64,000 nt of DNA from Williamsia herbipolensis. Its GTDB lineage: Bacteria; Actinomycetota; Actinomycetes; Mycobacteriales; Mycobacteriaceae. The notes beneath the pieces were generated by a model, which was not told the origin of the DNA, did not search any database, and worked only from the letters and a program-made list of their open reading frames with translations. This document shows, piece by piece, positions 40,982-49,408 of this stretch; position 1 is the first letter of the stretch; every line of letters starts with the position of its first letter. The stretch is from positions 124,001 through 188,000 of the forward strand of contig NZ_JXYP01000038.1 in NCBI RefSeq assembly GCF_000964005.1, written 5' to 3'. Made by a program: the position numbers and the translations under genes.

Positions 40982-41080
40982 GAGGTCGAGTGTAGACGGT
41001 GGGGTGGCGGCGACTCCAACCCTTGCCACGACCAGGGCCTTTTTGGTGGTCATCGCCGCCGCGGCTACTATCGCAGCACT

Positions 41081-41169
41081 GGAGGATTCGCCTAGTGGCC
41101 TATGGCGCTCGCCTGGAACGCGGGTTGGGTTAACAGCCCTCAGGGGTTCGAATCCCCTATCCTCCGCCA
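41081..41169 (+). tRNA. tRNA-Ser(GGA)
   Basis: The acceptor arms GGAGGAT and ATCCTCC close an 89-nt class II tRNA with an encoded CCA end (41167-41169). The anticodon stem CTCGC/GCGGG encloses loop CTGGAAC, giving anticodon GGA for UCC and UCU codons. A long variable arm (about GTTGGGTTAACAGCCCTC) and GGGGTTCGAATCCCC T arm are present, both typical of tRNA-Ser. Confidence 0.97.
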
Positions 41170-41204
41170 GTCAGACCAGCTCACGCCGATCGCGGCGAGG
41201 ACGA

Positions 41205-41609
41205 TCAGGCGCCACGCGAGAGCAGCGGGAACACCGCCTGGGTGAGCAGCGGCGCGATGTCGGCGCGGTCTCCCTCGACCGGCGCCAGCCAGCGCACCTC
41301 GTCGATCTCCGCGGCCGCCCCGGGGATGTCCAGCCAGGGATGTTCGAAGACCGATGCGCGCAGGGTGTACCCGTCCTCGTTGGCGGCGGGGGTCGCGTGG
41401 ACGCCGAGAGACCTGAGCTGCGCCGGATCGAGAACGGCGCCGACCTCCTCGTGCACCTCACGGATCGCCGCCTGCGCCGCCGACTCCCCGGGTTCGGGTT
41501 TGCCGCCCGGGAGCATGAATCGCGCCGTCCCGCGTTTGCGGACGGTCAACACCCGCCCCTCGCCGTCACGGATCACCACCGCACTCACCACGATCAACCG
41601 CTCGGTCAC
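41205..41609 (-). CDS. Nudix hydrolase
   Basis: A 134-residue Nudix protein with the box GGKPEPGESAAQAAIREVHEEVG, which has all metal-binding Glu residues. Such enzymes hydrolyse nucleoside diphosphate derivatives, often cleaning oxidised nucleotides. The GTG at 41609 is preceded by TAGTCT and six bases, a leaderless arrangement. It is divergent from hen1. Substrate specificity cannot be judged. Confidence 0.93.
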   Translation of the reverse strand: MTERLIVVSAVVIRDGEGRVLTVRKRGTARFMLPGGKPEPGESAAQAAIREVHEEVGAVLDPAQLRSLGVHATPAANEDGYTLRASVFEHPWLDIPGAAAEIDEVRWLAPVEGDRADIAPLLTQAVFPLLSRGA

Positions 41610-41678
41610 ACCGTGAGACTAGTTCGGGGCACAGAAAACCTGAGGTGGCCGAGCCGGTCGGTACGGCACACTGACCCG

Positions 41679-43091
41679 ATGTTCCTGACCATCTCGGCGC
41701 GACGCTCCCCGGCGTTCGACGCTCCGAGCGACCTCGGCTTCCTGCTCCACAAGCACCCCGACCGGGTGCAGTCGTTCGACGTCTACGGCGGAACGGCGCA
41801 GGTCTTCTACCCCGAGGTCACCGACGACATCTGCACCGTCGCGTTGCTGCTCGAGGTCGATCCCGTCGCACTCGTCCGCGGACGCTCCGGCGCGCGAGAC
41901 GGTTTCGCCCTGGGGCAGTACATCAACGATCGCCCGTACGTGGCGTCGTCGCTCCTCGCCGTCGCGATGGGAAAGGTGTTCCGGTCGGCGCTGAACGGAC
42001 GGTGTCCCGGCCACGAGCAGCTCGTGGACCGCGCCGCCGATCTCGAGATCACCCTGCCCGCGGTACCGGGGAATCCCGAACTGCTGCAACGACTGTTCGG
42101 CCCGTTGGGCTGGACGGTGACCGCGACGCCGGTCGCACTCGACTCCACCCGACCGGAGTGGGGTGCGGCGCCGTTCGTGTCCCTCACGGTGCGCGGGACG
42201 CTGCGACTCGCCGACGCGCTCGGCCACCTCTATGTGCTCCTTCCGGTGCTCGACGACGCGAAGCACTACTGGGTGGGCGAGAGCGAGATCGACAAGCTGA
42301 TCCGCACGGGCGGCTCGTGGTTGGCCACGCATCCCGAACGCGACCTCATCACGCACCGCTACCTCGCTCGCCAGCGCGGGTTGAAAGAGGCTGCCATACA
42401 ACGCCTTGTCGAGCTCGACGACCGTCCGGCCGACGATGCTGTCGCCGAGGAGGTGGTCACCGTCGCCCGCCCCCTGGTGCGCGAGCGCCACGACGCGGTC
42501 CTGCAGGCGGTGCGAGAGCTGCAGCCCACGTCGGTGGTCGACCTCGGGTGCGGTCAGGGTGCCCTGCTGGCGTCGTTGCTGGAGATCCGTGGCGTGACCA
42601 CGGTGGTCGGGACCGAGGTGTCGGACTCGGCGCTGTCGACCGCCGCCACCCGGCTGCACACCGATCGCATGACCGAACGACAGTCGGAGCGTTTGCACCT
42701 GCTGCTGTCGTCGCTGATGTACACCGACGACCGACTCGAGGGAACGGATGTCGCGGTGCTCATGGAGGTGATCGAACACATCGACACCGATCGGCTCCCG
42801 ACCGTCGAGGCGGGCGTGTTCGGGGCGATGCGGCCGCGAGCTGTCGTGATCACCACGCCGAACGCCGAGTACAACGTCCGCTACCCCGGGCTCGCGCCCG
42901 GCGCCTTCCGTCACACCGACCACCGGTTCGAGTGGACGCGAGCGGACTTCACCGCGTGGACGGCGGCGACCGCCGACCGATACGGCTACTCGGTGGATCT
43001 ACGCACGGTGGGTGAGGTGGACGCAGTCGTCGGATCGCCCACGCAGATGGCCGTTTTCCGCGTTCGCGAGTCACTGGAGGAGGCGTCATGA
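41679..43091 (+). CDS. hen1: RNA 3'-terminal 2'-O-methyltransferase Hen1 (RNA repair)
   Basis: Bacterial Hen1 methylates the 2'-OH at the 3' end of cleaved RNA before Pnkp re-ligates it, so the repaired site resists further ribotoxin attack. The 470-residue protein has the Hen1-specific N-terminal domain (MFLTISARRSPAFDAPSDLGFLLHKHPDRVQSFD), then the methyltransferase with VVDLGCGQGALL. The metal-dependent motif is LMEVIEHID with FRHTDHRFEW. It appears intact. Its stop overlaps pnkp (ATGA), but that partner is broken here. Confidence 0.93.
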   Translation: MFLTISARRSPAFDAPSDLGFLLHKHPDRVQSFDVYGGTAQVFYPEVTDDICTVALLLEVDPVALVRGRSGARDGFALGQYINDRPYVASSLLAVAMGKVFRSALNGRCPGHEQLVDRAADLEITLPAVPGNPELLQRLFGPLGWTVTATPVALDSTRPEWGAAPFVSLTVRGTLRLADALGHLYVLLPVLDDAKHYWVGESEIDKLIRTGGSWLATHPERDLITHRYLARQRGLKEAAIQRLVELDDRPADDAVAEEVVTVARPLVRERHDAVLQAVRELQPTSVVDLGCGQGALLASLLEIRGVTTVVGTEVSDSALSTAATRLHTDRMTERQSERLHLLLSSLMYTDDRLEGTDVAVLMEVIEHIDTDRLPTVEAGVFGAMRPRAVVITTPNAEYNVRYPGLAPGAFRHTDHRFEWTRADFTAWTAATADRYGYSVDLRTVGEVDAVVGSPTQMAVFRVRESLEEAS

Positions 43092-44592
43092 CCGAGTTGG
43101 CCATACCGCGCCTGTCACTGGTGTTGCTCGTCGGGACCAGCGGGTCGGGCAAGTCCACCTTCGCCGCCGAGCATTTCGCGCCCACCGAGGTCATCTCGAG
43201 CGACGACTGTCGCGCGATGGTCTCCGACGACGCCAACGATCAGGGCGCCACCGGCGACGCCTTCGACGTGCTGGAGTACATCGCCGGGAAGCGTCTGAGC
43301 CGTGGACTGCTCACGGTGATCGACGCGACGAACGTGCAGGCGTCGTCGCGGAAGTCGCTGCTCGCGCTGGCGAAAGAGCACGACGTGCTCCCGGTCGCGA
43401 TCGTTCTCGACCTCCCGGTGTCGCTGGCCGTCGAGCGCAACGCATCACGCCCGGACCGGACCTTCGGGTCGCATGTGGTGAAGCGGCAGCACGACCAGCT
43501 GCGCCGCTCGCTGCGCAGCCTCAAGCGCGAGGGTTTCCGCACGGTCCACGTGCTCGATTCCGTCGAGGCCGTGGCGCAGGTGTCGTTCTCACGGACGCGG
43601 CTGTTCAACGACCGCAGTGACGATCACGGCCCCTTCGACGTGATCGGCGACGTCCACGGCTGCCTCGGCGAGCTGCGAGAACTGCTGGCGCGCCTGGAAT
43701 ACGCTGTCATCGAGGACGCCGACGGTCAATCGGTCGACGCCACCCACCCCGACGGGCGTCGCGTGGTGTTCGTCGGCGATCTCGTCGACCGCGGTCCCGA
43801 CTCGGTGGGCGTGCTCCGCCTGGCGATGGGGATGGTCGCGTCGGGCAACGCACTGTGCGTGTCGGGCAACCATGAGGCCAAACTCGTTCGCGCGCTGAGC
43901 CGCAAGGATGTGACCCCGAGCCACGGGCTGCAGGGAACACTCGACGAGCTGTCGGCCGCCGGGTCCGAGTTCACCGCCGCGGTCCGGGAGTTCTGCGACG
44001 GTCTCGTGGCGCACTACGTCCTCGACGGGGGGCGACTCGTCGTCGCGCACGCCGGCCTCACGGAGAAATATCACGGACGCGCCTCGGGCCGGGTGCGCGC
44101 CTTCGCGCTGTACGGCGACACGAGCGGTGAGACCGACGAGTTCGGACTGTCGGTCCGTTATCCGTGGGCCGACGATTATCGCGGCGCGGCGACGGTTCTC
44201 TACGGCCACACACCGGTTCCGACCACGAGTGGGTGAACAACACCCTGTGCCTCGACACCGGGTGCGTGTTCGGCGGCAGCCTCACGGCGCTGCGCTATCC
44301 CGAACGGGAGGTCGTCTCGGTTCCTGCGGCCGCCACCTACTACGAGCCGGTACGGCCGCCTGCCCCGCCCGAGCGGGATCCGCAGGTTCTGGCGCTCACC
44401 GACGTCCTCGGTCCGCGCGTCATCGACACCGCGTACATGGGTCGGGTGTCCCTGCGCACGGAGAACGCGGCCGACGCGTTGGAGGTGATGAGCCGCTTCG
44501 CCGTCGCACCGACGGAACTCATGTACCTGCCGCCGACGAACTGTGAGCCCTGGAGACGGCCGCTCTTGATTCGAGAGCGGGCGTGCGATTGA
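43088..44592 (+). pseudogene. pnkp: Pnkp RNA repair kinase-phosphatase-ligase, frameshifted and lacking the ligase
   Basis: Bacterial Pnkp is about 850 residues with 5'-kinase, 2',3'-phosphatase and ligase domains. Here the kinase (GTSGSGKS, residues 16-23) and phosphatase (GDVHG, VGDLVDRG, SGNHE, VAHAG) are intact to YGHTPVPT. Near 44226 the frame then shifts: reading continues in place to a TGA at 44234, while the expected [17 protein letters not shown] continues in the frame one base earlier. One missing base explains this. The second segment runs through [20 protein letters not shown] to YLPPT and ends at 44592, before the ligase nucleotidyltransferase motifs. Both defects suggest decay; a separate kinase-phosphatase product may still form. 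Confidence 0.85.
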
Positions 44593-44635
44593 CTGACACT
44601 CCGGACACCGTTGCCACCACCCGAGGAGTTCTGCC

Positions 44636-44902
44636 ATGTCGGATCGACCCGTCACCGCCGCCACCGTCGTCGGCGCAGGCCTCGCAGCCACCGGTGTGGC
44701 CCACTTCGTCGTGCCGCAGGCCTTCGCCGGCATCACCGCACAGGCCTTCCCCGATGACACCGCCACCTGGATCACCCGCAACGGCATCACCGAGACGGTG
44801 GTCGGGACGGCGATCGCGATCCCGGCGACCCGCCCGCTCGGATGGGTCGGACTCGGCGCGTACGTCGCGTTCCTCGGCGCCCAGGCCGTCCGGTCACGCT
44901 GA
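44636..44902 (+). CDS. Small integral membrane protein
   Basis: The 88-residue product has three hydrophobic segments (about residues 6-28, 48-62 and 66-85) and conserved-looking AHFVVPQAF and WITRNGITE loops. The pattern recalls DoxX-like small membrane proteins, but I am not certain of the family. The ATG has GAGGAG at a good distance. It lies directly after the truncated pnkp gene, so its 5' neighbourhood may be the deletion junction. Confidence 0.65.
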   Translation: MSDRPVTAATVVGAGLAATGVAHFVVPQAFAGITAQAFPDDTATWITRNGITETVVGTAIAIPATRPLGWVGLGAYVAFLGAQAVRSR

Positions 44903-44925
44903 GATCTGGTCGTTCTCAGCTCGTC

Positions 44926-45285
44926 TCATCGTGATTCGCCGTCCGGACCTGTGATGCGCGCGGCCCAGTCGTCGGCCCACCCCACCAACGGGGCACCCGC
45001 CTCGAGGAGCGCACTCGCGTCGTCGGTGAGCGCATAACCCGCATCGGTGCGTTCGATGAGGCCCACGTCGCGTAGTTCGGCCAGCCTGGTGTTCAGCGTG
45101 CTCGCGGCGATCCCGCCGGCACGCTCCTGCAGCGCGCGGAACGACGCGGGACCCTCGGCGAGTGCCCACAGGATCCCCAGCGTCGCGCGACGTCCCAGGA
45201 GATCGAGGAGCGCCATGATCGGGCGCCTGGTGGTGGAGCCTCGCACCGGGCGACCGGGCCGCGGGGTGGCGTCGGCTCGTCGCAT
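44926..45285 (-). CDS. Winged-helix (HxlR/MarR-like) regulator
   Basis: The 119-residue protein has an Arg-rich N-terminus and then a winged helix: LLGRRATLGILWALAEGPASFRALQERAGGIAASTLNTRLAELRDVGLIER. This is closest to HxlR-type repressors, without the usual N-terminal Cys. The ATG at 45285 is chosen because TAGGCT (minus strand) lies seven bases upstream. It is divergent from a methyltransferase gene only 43 bp away, so both promoters overlap and cross-regulation is likely. Confidence 0.82.
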   Translation of the reverse strand: MRRADATPRPGRPVRGSTTRRPIMALLDLLGRRATLGILWALAEGPASFRALQERAGGIAASTLNTRLAELRDVGLIERTDAGYALTDDASALLEAGAPLVGWADDWAARITGPDGESR

Positions 45286-45328
45286 GTCGACCAGCCTAGG
45301 TCGACAACCCTGGCGGTACGGTCGAACG

Positions 45329-45943
45329 GTGGGTGACACCGAGTCGACTCGTATCGCGTACGCGCACTGGGCAGGCGAGTACATCCATCGGTTCGGATCG
45401 ATCGCCGCGACCCACCCACTCGATCGCGAACTGGTGCGCCTGTGGGCGTCGTCGACGTCAGGCCGGGTGCTCGACGTCGGTTGTGGCCCCGGTCAGTGGA
45501 CGGGTTTCCTCCACGAATGTGGTTGCGACGTCGTTGGTGTCGACCCGGTGACGGAGTTCGTCGAGCATGCGCGAGCGCACCACCCGCACCTCGATGTCGC
45601 CCAGGGCGACCTCGAATCCCTCGAGCTCCCGGCGGCGTCGATCGGGGCCGTGTTCGCCTGGTACTCCCTGATCCATCTCGATCCCGCCGCGGTGCGACGG
45701 ACCCTGACCGAGCTCGGGCGCGTGATCGCGCCCGGCGGGGGCCTGCTGATCGGACACTTCGCGGCCGACACTGTGGTCGAGCCGTTCGCCCACACGGTGA
45801 TCACCGCGTACCGGTGGCCCGTCTCATGGCTCGCCGACCTGCTGGCAGAGGCGGGATTCGACGTGATCGAGACCCATGTCCGGGAGGCCGCCGGGCAGCG
45901 GCCGCACGGAGCCGTCACCGCCCGCCGCCGCGACACCGGGTGA
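45329..45943 (+). CDS. Class I SAM-dependent methyltransferase
   Basis: A 204-residue methyltransferase with motif I VLDVGCGPGQWTGFL, the acidic VVGVDPV of motif II, GDLESLELP and the IAPGGGLLIGHF post-core strand. It belongs to the UbiE-like small-molecule group. The GTG at 45329 has TACGGT (45317-45322) six bases upstream, suggesting leaderless translation. It is divergent from the winged-helix gene. The substrate is unknown. Confidence 0.87.
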   Translation: MGDTESTRIAYAHWAGEYIHRFGSIAATHPLDRELVRLWASSTSGRVLDVGCGPGQWTGFLHECGCDVVGVDPVTEFVEHARAHHPHLDVAQGDLESLELPAASIGAVFAWYSLIHLDPAAVRRTLTELGRVIAPGGGLLIGHFAADTVVEPFAHTVITAYRWPVSWLADLLAEAGFDVIETHVREAAGQRPHGAVTARRRDTG

Positions 45944-46034
45944 CAGCAACGAGTTTCTGCCGCTCTCCGCACAATTCGTGCCACAACCGCTGGTGAGACC
46001 GGCGGTACGACCGTGATCTCGCTACCGTTCGCTC

Positions 46035-46571
46035 ATGCCGATCGTTCCCGACACCGCGAACTGGACCTGGGTGCTGGAGAAGCCCTGTCCTGCCTGTGGT
46101 CTCGACGCCTCGCAGATCCCGTTCGACGCCGTCGCCGACCTCACCGAGGACAACGTCGCCCGGTGGCCACGCGCGCTCGACGTCGCCGATCCCGCGCACC
46201 GCCCGAACGACCACACCTGGTCGCCCCTGGAGTACGCGGCGCATGTCCGCGACGTCTTCCGGATATTCGGTGCGCGCCTCGAACTGATGCTGAAGCAACA
46301 TGATCCGCTGTTCGACAACTGGGATCAGGATGCGACGGCGATCGCCGACAGGTACGGCGAGCAGGATCCCGCCGTGGTCCTCGCCGAGCTGCGTGACGCC
46401 GGCCTGGCTCTCGCGAGGGACTTCCGTGCGGTCCCCGGCGACGCGTGCCACCGCACGGGCCGCCGCAGCGACGGCAGTGGGTTCACGGTCGAGACCCTCG
46501 CGCGGTACTTCATCCACGACCCGGTGCATCACCTCGCCGGCGTCACAGGCGAACAAGTCACTCCTCGGTAG
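46035..46571 (+). CDS. DinB-superfamily protein
   Basis: A 178-residue four-helix-bundle protein of the DinB/YfiT group. Likely metal ligands are His in EYAAHVRDVF and the pair in YFIHDPVHHLAGV. It begins with a small CPACG motif (KPCPACGLD), a possible extra zinc or redox site. Related actinobacterial enzymes are thiol-dependent transferases, often mycothiol-dependent. TACCGT lies six bases before the ATG. Its 3' end overlaps the convergent hydratase gene by 14 bp. Confidence 0.82.
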   Translation: MPIVPDTANWTWVLEKPCPACGLDASQIPFDAVADLTEDNVARWPRALDVADPAHRPNDHTWSPLEYAAHVRDVFRIFGARLELMLKQHDPLFDNWDQDATAIADRYGEQDPAVVLAELRDAGLALARDFRAVPGDACHRTGRRSDGSGFTVETLARYFIHDPVHHLAGVTGEQVTPR

Positions 46572-47010
46572 CCGCCCGCCTGCGGGCCGCGATCTCCAGC
46601 GCCATGGTCAGTACCGCGCCGTCGGGTGACTCGAGCCGGCCGGTCAGTGACACCGTCGCCCGGTCGGGCCGGTGCAGGTCGACGGCGTCGACCGTGATCG
46701 ATCCCGTCAACTTCTCGTCAGGACGCACCGGCCGCAGCAACCGCACGTCCTCCATCCCTCGGCCGGCGATCGTGGCCCACCGATCGAACACAGCCGGCAC
46801 CGCGAGGCGCTGGAAGATCGCCATCGTGTGGATACCGCTGGCGATGATGCCCCCGAAGAAGTGGTCGGCCGCGTAGGCCGGATCGGTGTGGAACCGCTGC
46901 GGATCCCACCGACGCGCGAACTCGATGATCTCGGCCTCGGTCGGCGTGTGGCTCCCCAGCGGCCACACCGAGCCGACCTCGAGTTCGTCGGCATGAATCA
47001 GTGTGCTCAT
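46558..47010 (-). CDS. MaoC-like (hot-dog) hydratase
   Basis: The 150-residue protein has the hot-dog fold of MaoC/R-specific enoyl-CoA hydratases. The hydratase motif appears as DPQRFHTDPAYAADHFFGGIIASGIHTMA, containing the Asp/His dyad. Members hydrate enoyl-CoA or serve in fatty acid or polyketide metabolism. The ATG at 47010 is preferred; a longer frame to 47163 would start inside an apparent promoter region. There is no adjacent pathway gene to define the substrate. Confidence 0.85.
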   Translation of the reverse strand: MSTLIHADELEVGSVWPLGSHTPTEAEIIEFARRWDPQRFHTDPAYAADHFFGGIIASGIHTMAIFQRLAVPAVFDRWATIAGRGMEDVRLLRPVRPDEKLTGSITVDAVDLHRPDRATVSLTGRLESPDGAVLTMALEIAARRRAATEE

Positions 47011-47097
47011 CGTCCCGATACTGCCAAGTGGCGACCCGAGCCGGTCACCAGGCCGATCACCGCAGGTCACGAGGTCGCAAAAAAACTTCTCGATTGT

Positions 47098-47111
47098 CGG
47101 GAACTTTCCCG
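47098..47111. promoter_or_regulatory. Palindrome upstream of the Ca2+-repeat protein gene
   Basis: CGGGAA-CT-TTCCCG is a perfect 6-2-6 palindrome 67 bp upstream of the next gene, 13 bases after an A7 run at 47078-47084. It may be an operator; GGGAAC also resembles an ECF sigma -35 element, but no matching -10 is evident. Confidence 0.4.
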
Positions 47112-47177
47112 TGATCCCGCCGCATCCAATGCTGTGACCGACAAGAACAGCCACAACGAGCATCGAGGAGAACCACC

Positions 47178-48053
47178 ATGAAGGTCAGCCAGAGCGACAC
47201 GAACCACGACGGCACCAACGACGTCTACCTCGTCGACACCGACGGAGACGGCCGCGCCGACGTCGAGGAGAAGGACACCGACTTCGACGGCCGGGCCGAT
47301 GTCCGCCTCGTCGACAACAACGGCGACGGACGTTCCGACGTCACCGACACCGACACGAACGGCGACGGACGCTACGACAGCCGTTCGATCGACACCGACC
47401 ACGACGGTTACGCCGACGCCACCGGGACCCCGTCGGGTGCGGCCACCGCGCACTCGTTCTCCGGCTCCTCGGCGAGCACGCCCTCCTCGGACAGCACCTC
47501 GACCTACGGCAGCTCGTCCACCACCGACAGCTCCTCGACCTACGGCAGCTCGTCGAGCAGCGAGTCGACCAGCCCCTACTCGGGTACCAGCTCGTCGAGC
47601 CGCTACTCCGACGACGACAGCTCCTCGAGCAGCAGCAGCGACACCTACGGGTCGGGCCACACGGGATCGGCCGGCAGCGGATCCTACGGCTCCCACGGGT
47701 CGGACTCGTCCTCGACCGGTGCGTCGGCGACCTCGGGCATGCGCTGGAGCACCGATTCCCACGGCGCCGATGTGATGTTGGCCGACACCGACGGTGACGG
47801 CAAGATCGACATGGGTCAGAAGGACACCGATCACGACGGCAAGGTCGACGTGATGGCGTTCGACACCAACCACGACGGTCGGATCGACATGCTGATGCGC
47901 GACACCGACCACGACGGAACGCTCGACACCTGCGAGGTCGACTCCGACTACGAAGGTCACGTCGACTCGACGAGCGCGATGCACACCTCGGTGCCGTTCA
48001 TCGAGGACCCGTCGTCGCACTCCGCCTCGGACACCTCGTACCACGGGCACTGA
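47178..48053 (+). CDS. Protein with two blocks of 13-residue Ca2+-binding repeats
   Basis: A 291-residue acidic protein. Residues 7-80 contain six tandem 13-mers of the form DTDGDGRADVEEK (D-x-[DN]-x-D-G-x-x-D). Residues 203-263 contain five more, such as DTDHDGKVDVMAF. Between them, about 120 residues are Ser/Thr/Tyr/Gly-rich (SSSSDTYGSGHTGSAGSG). The repeats match thrombospondin type 3-like and EF-hand-loop calcium sites. There is no signal peptide or membrane segment. GAGGAG precedes the ATG. It could be a calcium-responsive scaffold; export by another route cannot be excluded. Confidence 0.85.
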   Translation: MKVSQSDTNHDGTNDVYLVDTDGDGRADVEEKDTDFDGRADVRLVDNNGDGRSDVTDTDTNGDGRYDSRSIDTDHDGYADATGTPSGAATAHSFSGSSASTPSSDSTSTYGSSSTTDSSSTYGSSSSSESTSPYSGTSSSSRYSDDDSSSSSSSDTYGSGHTGSAGSGSYGSHGSDSSSTGASATSGMRWSTDSHGADVMLADTDGDGKIDMGQKDTDHDGKVDVMAFDTNHDGRIDMLMRDTDHDGTLDTCEVDSDYEGHVDSTSAMHTSVPFIEDPSSHSASDTSYHGH

Positions 48054-48061
48054 GCGCCGAT

Positions 48062-48095
48062 GGCCGGGTGCGGGGCGGCTGCCCTGTACCCGGCC
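48062..48095. terminator. Bidirectional hairpin terminator
   Basis: Arms 48062-48076 and 48081-48095 pair over 15 bases (two G-U) with a four-base GGCT loop. The hairpin lies between the Ca2+-repeat gene and the convergent lipoprotein gene, 8 bp from each stop. Confidence 0.8.
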
Positions 48096-48103
48096 CGGAT
48101 CGA

Positions 48104-49354
48104 TCAGTTGGCGGTCTGGTCGGCCCGGGTGAGGATGAGGTACTGGGCGGAGATCTTCTGCGCGACCACGGTCGGATCGCGGTCGTCGGCCTCGCCGACG
48201 TACCGCCCCACCGTCACGAAACAGGTGTTCTCCTGGCCGGTGTCGGTGTCCCGCGAGACGCACGACGCGATCGGCAGTCCCTTCGGGGAGTCGACCTTGG
48301 TCGCACCGTTCTGGACGTCGGCGTTCACCAGGCCGTCCATGATCGACGTCGCACCGGTCCCGGTCGCGGCGCGGTAGACCGTGGTGTCCCACACGGCATT
48401 GTGCGTCGACTGCGCCGCGGTGAGCGTGGAGAGCATCGTCGACGGGGACGACGCGATGTGCGCCATCCCCCGCGGTCCGTAGACCGCACGGTCAGATCCG
48501 TTGACCGCGTTCGCATCTTTGTTCGGCAGTGCATAGAGAAGGATCTGATCTTGATCGACAGCGACCTCGACCGGCTTCCCTCCGTTCTGCGCCTTCGTGG
48601 GCGTGGCGGGGAAACCGTTCAGCAGACCCGGCTCGCGGGCGAGCACCGTTCGCACGGTGTCCTCACTCCGCTTCTCCTGTCCCGCAGGGGCGCTGGCCCA
48701 GGCGTAGATCACGTAGACCTTGAAGGGCGTGAAGGTCGCGAGCGTCGGCGCGATGGGTACCGCGGCACTTCCGCCGGCGTCGGTACGTGCCGCCAGAGTG
48801 GTGGCCAGACCGGCCAGCGGCACGGGGATCGACTTGTTCTGTCGCACCATGGCGTCGAACATCGACCGCGCCGCGCCCGCCGCCGTCGCGGAGTCGGTGT
48901 AGCGCACCACCATCAGCTGCATGCCGCGGGTCGGATCGCTCAACCGCAGCTGCGAGGTACCGGCCGAGGTGACGAATCCGGCCACCAGACGGTCGTTCGC
49001 GGGGACGAACGCGGCGTCGCGCCCCACCACGTTGGTGAGGTTCGCGCGACTGCGGATGATCGACGTCGGGTTCTTGACGTCGGTGAACTCGGGATCGATC
49101 TCCGAGGGCGTGTAGACGAACTCCGCCATGCGCTGGCCCTCGTACTCGACGATCTGAGCACCGGTGGCCATGCCGAAGGCCGGCGACGGGGTCGTCTGAT
49201 AGCTGCCCGGGTCGAGAGCGGCGAGATCGACCTCGCCCGGCGACAGCGTCTGCGAGGCGGGGGTGGCCTGTCCGTCGACGGAGGTGGCGCACCCCGTCAG
49301 CGTGGTCGCGATGAGCACGGCGGCAGCGCCGGCGAGAACTACTCTCGACCGCAT
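48104..49354 (-). CDS. Actinobacterial lipoprotein of unknown function
   Basis: A 416-residue exported protein with a signal peptide ending in lipobox TGCATS (LTGC, Cys22). The mature part has mixed alpha/beta composition and a C-terminal Cys pair (IASCVSRD and ENTCFVTVGRYVG) that may form a disulfide. It resembles a lipoprotein family common in Gordonia and Rhodococcus, for which I know no function. AGGAGGAGA gives a strong ribosome-binding site. It is divergent from the dynamin operon with only 54 bp between, suggesting shared control. Confidence 0.8.
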   Translation of the reverse strand: MRSRVVLAGAAAVLIATTLTGCATSVDGQATPASQTLSPGEVDLAALDPGSYQTTPSPAFGMATGAQIVEYEGQRMAEFVYTPSEIDPEFTDVKNPTSIIRSRANLTNVVGRDAAFVPANDRLVAGFVTSAGTSQLRLSDPTRGMQLMVVRYTDSATAAGAARSMFDAMVRQNKSIPVPLAGLATTLAARTDAGGSAAVPIAPTLATFTPFKVYVIYAWASAPAGQEKRSEDTVRTVLAREPGLLNGFPATPTKAQNGGKPVEVAVDQDQILLYALPNKDANAVNGSDRAVYGPRGMAHIASSPSTMLSTLTAAQSTHNAVWDTTVYRAATGTGATSIMDGLVNADVQNGATKVDSPKGLPIASCVSRDTDTGQENTCFVTVGRYVGEADDRDPTVVAQKISAQYLILTRADQTAN

Positions 49355-49408
49355 GTGGTCTCCTCCTGCTGGGATCGGGCCCAGTTAACCAGATTCGGAA
49401 ACGTGGTC

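Noticed and set aside
41679-44592. Complete Pnkp-Hen1 RNA repair operon
   Set aside because: The frameshift near 44226 and the missing ligase domain exclude a standard working Pnkp.
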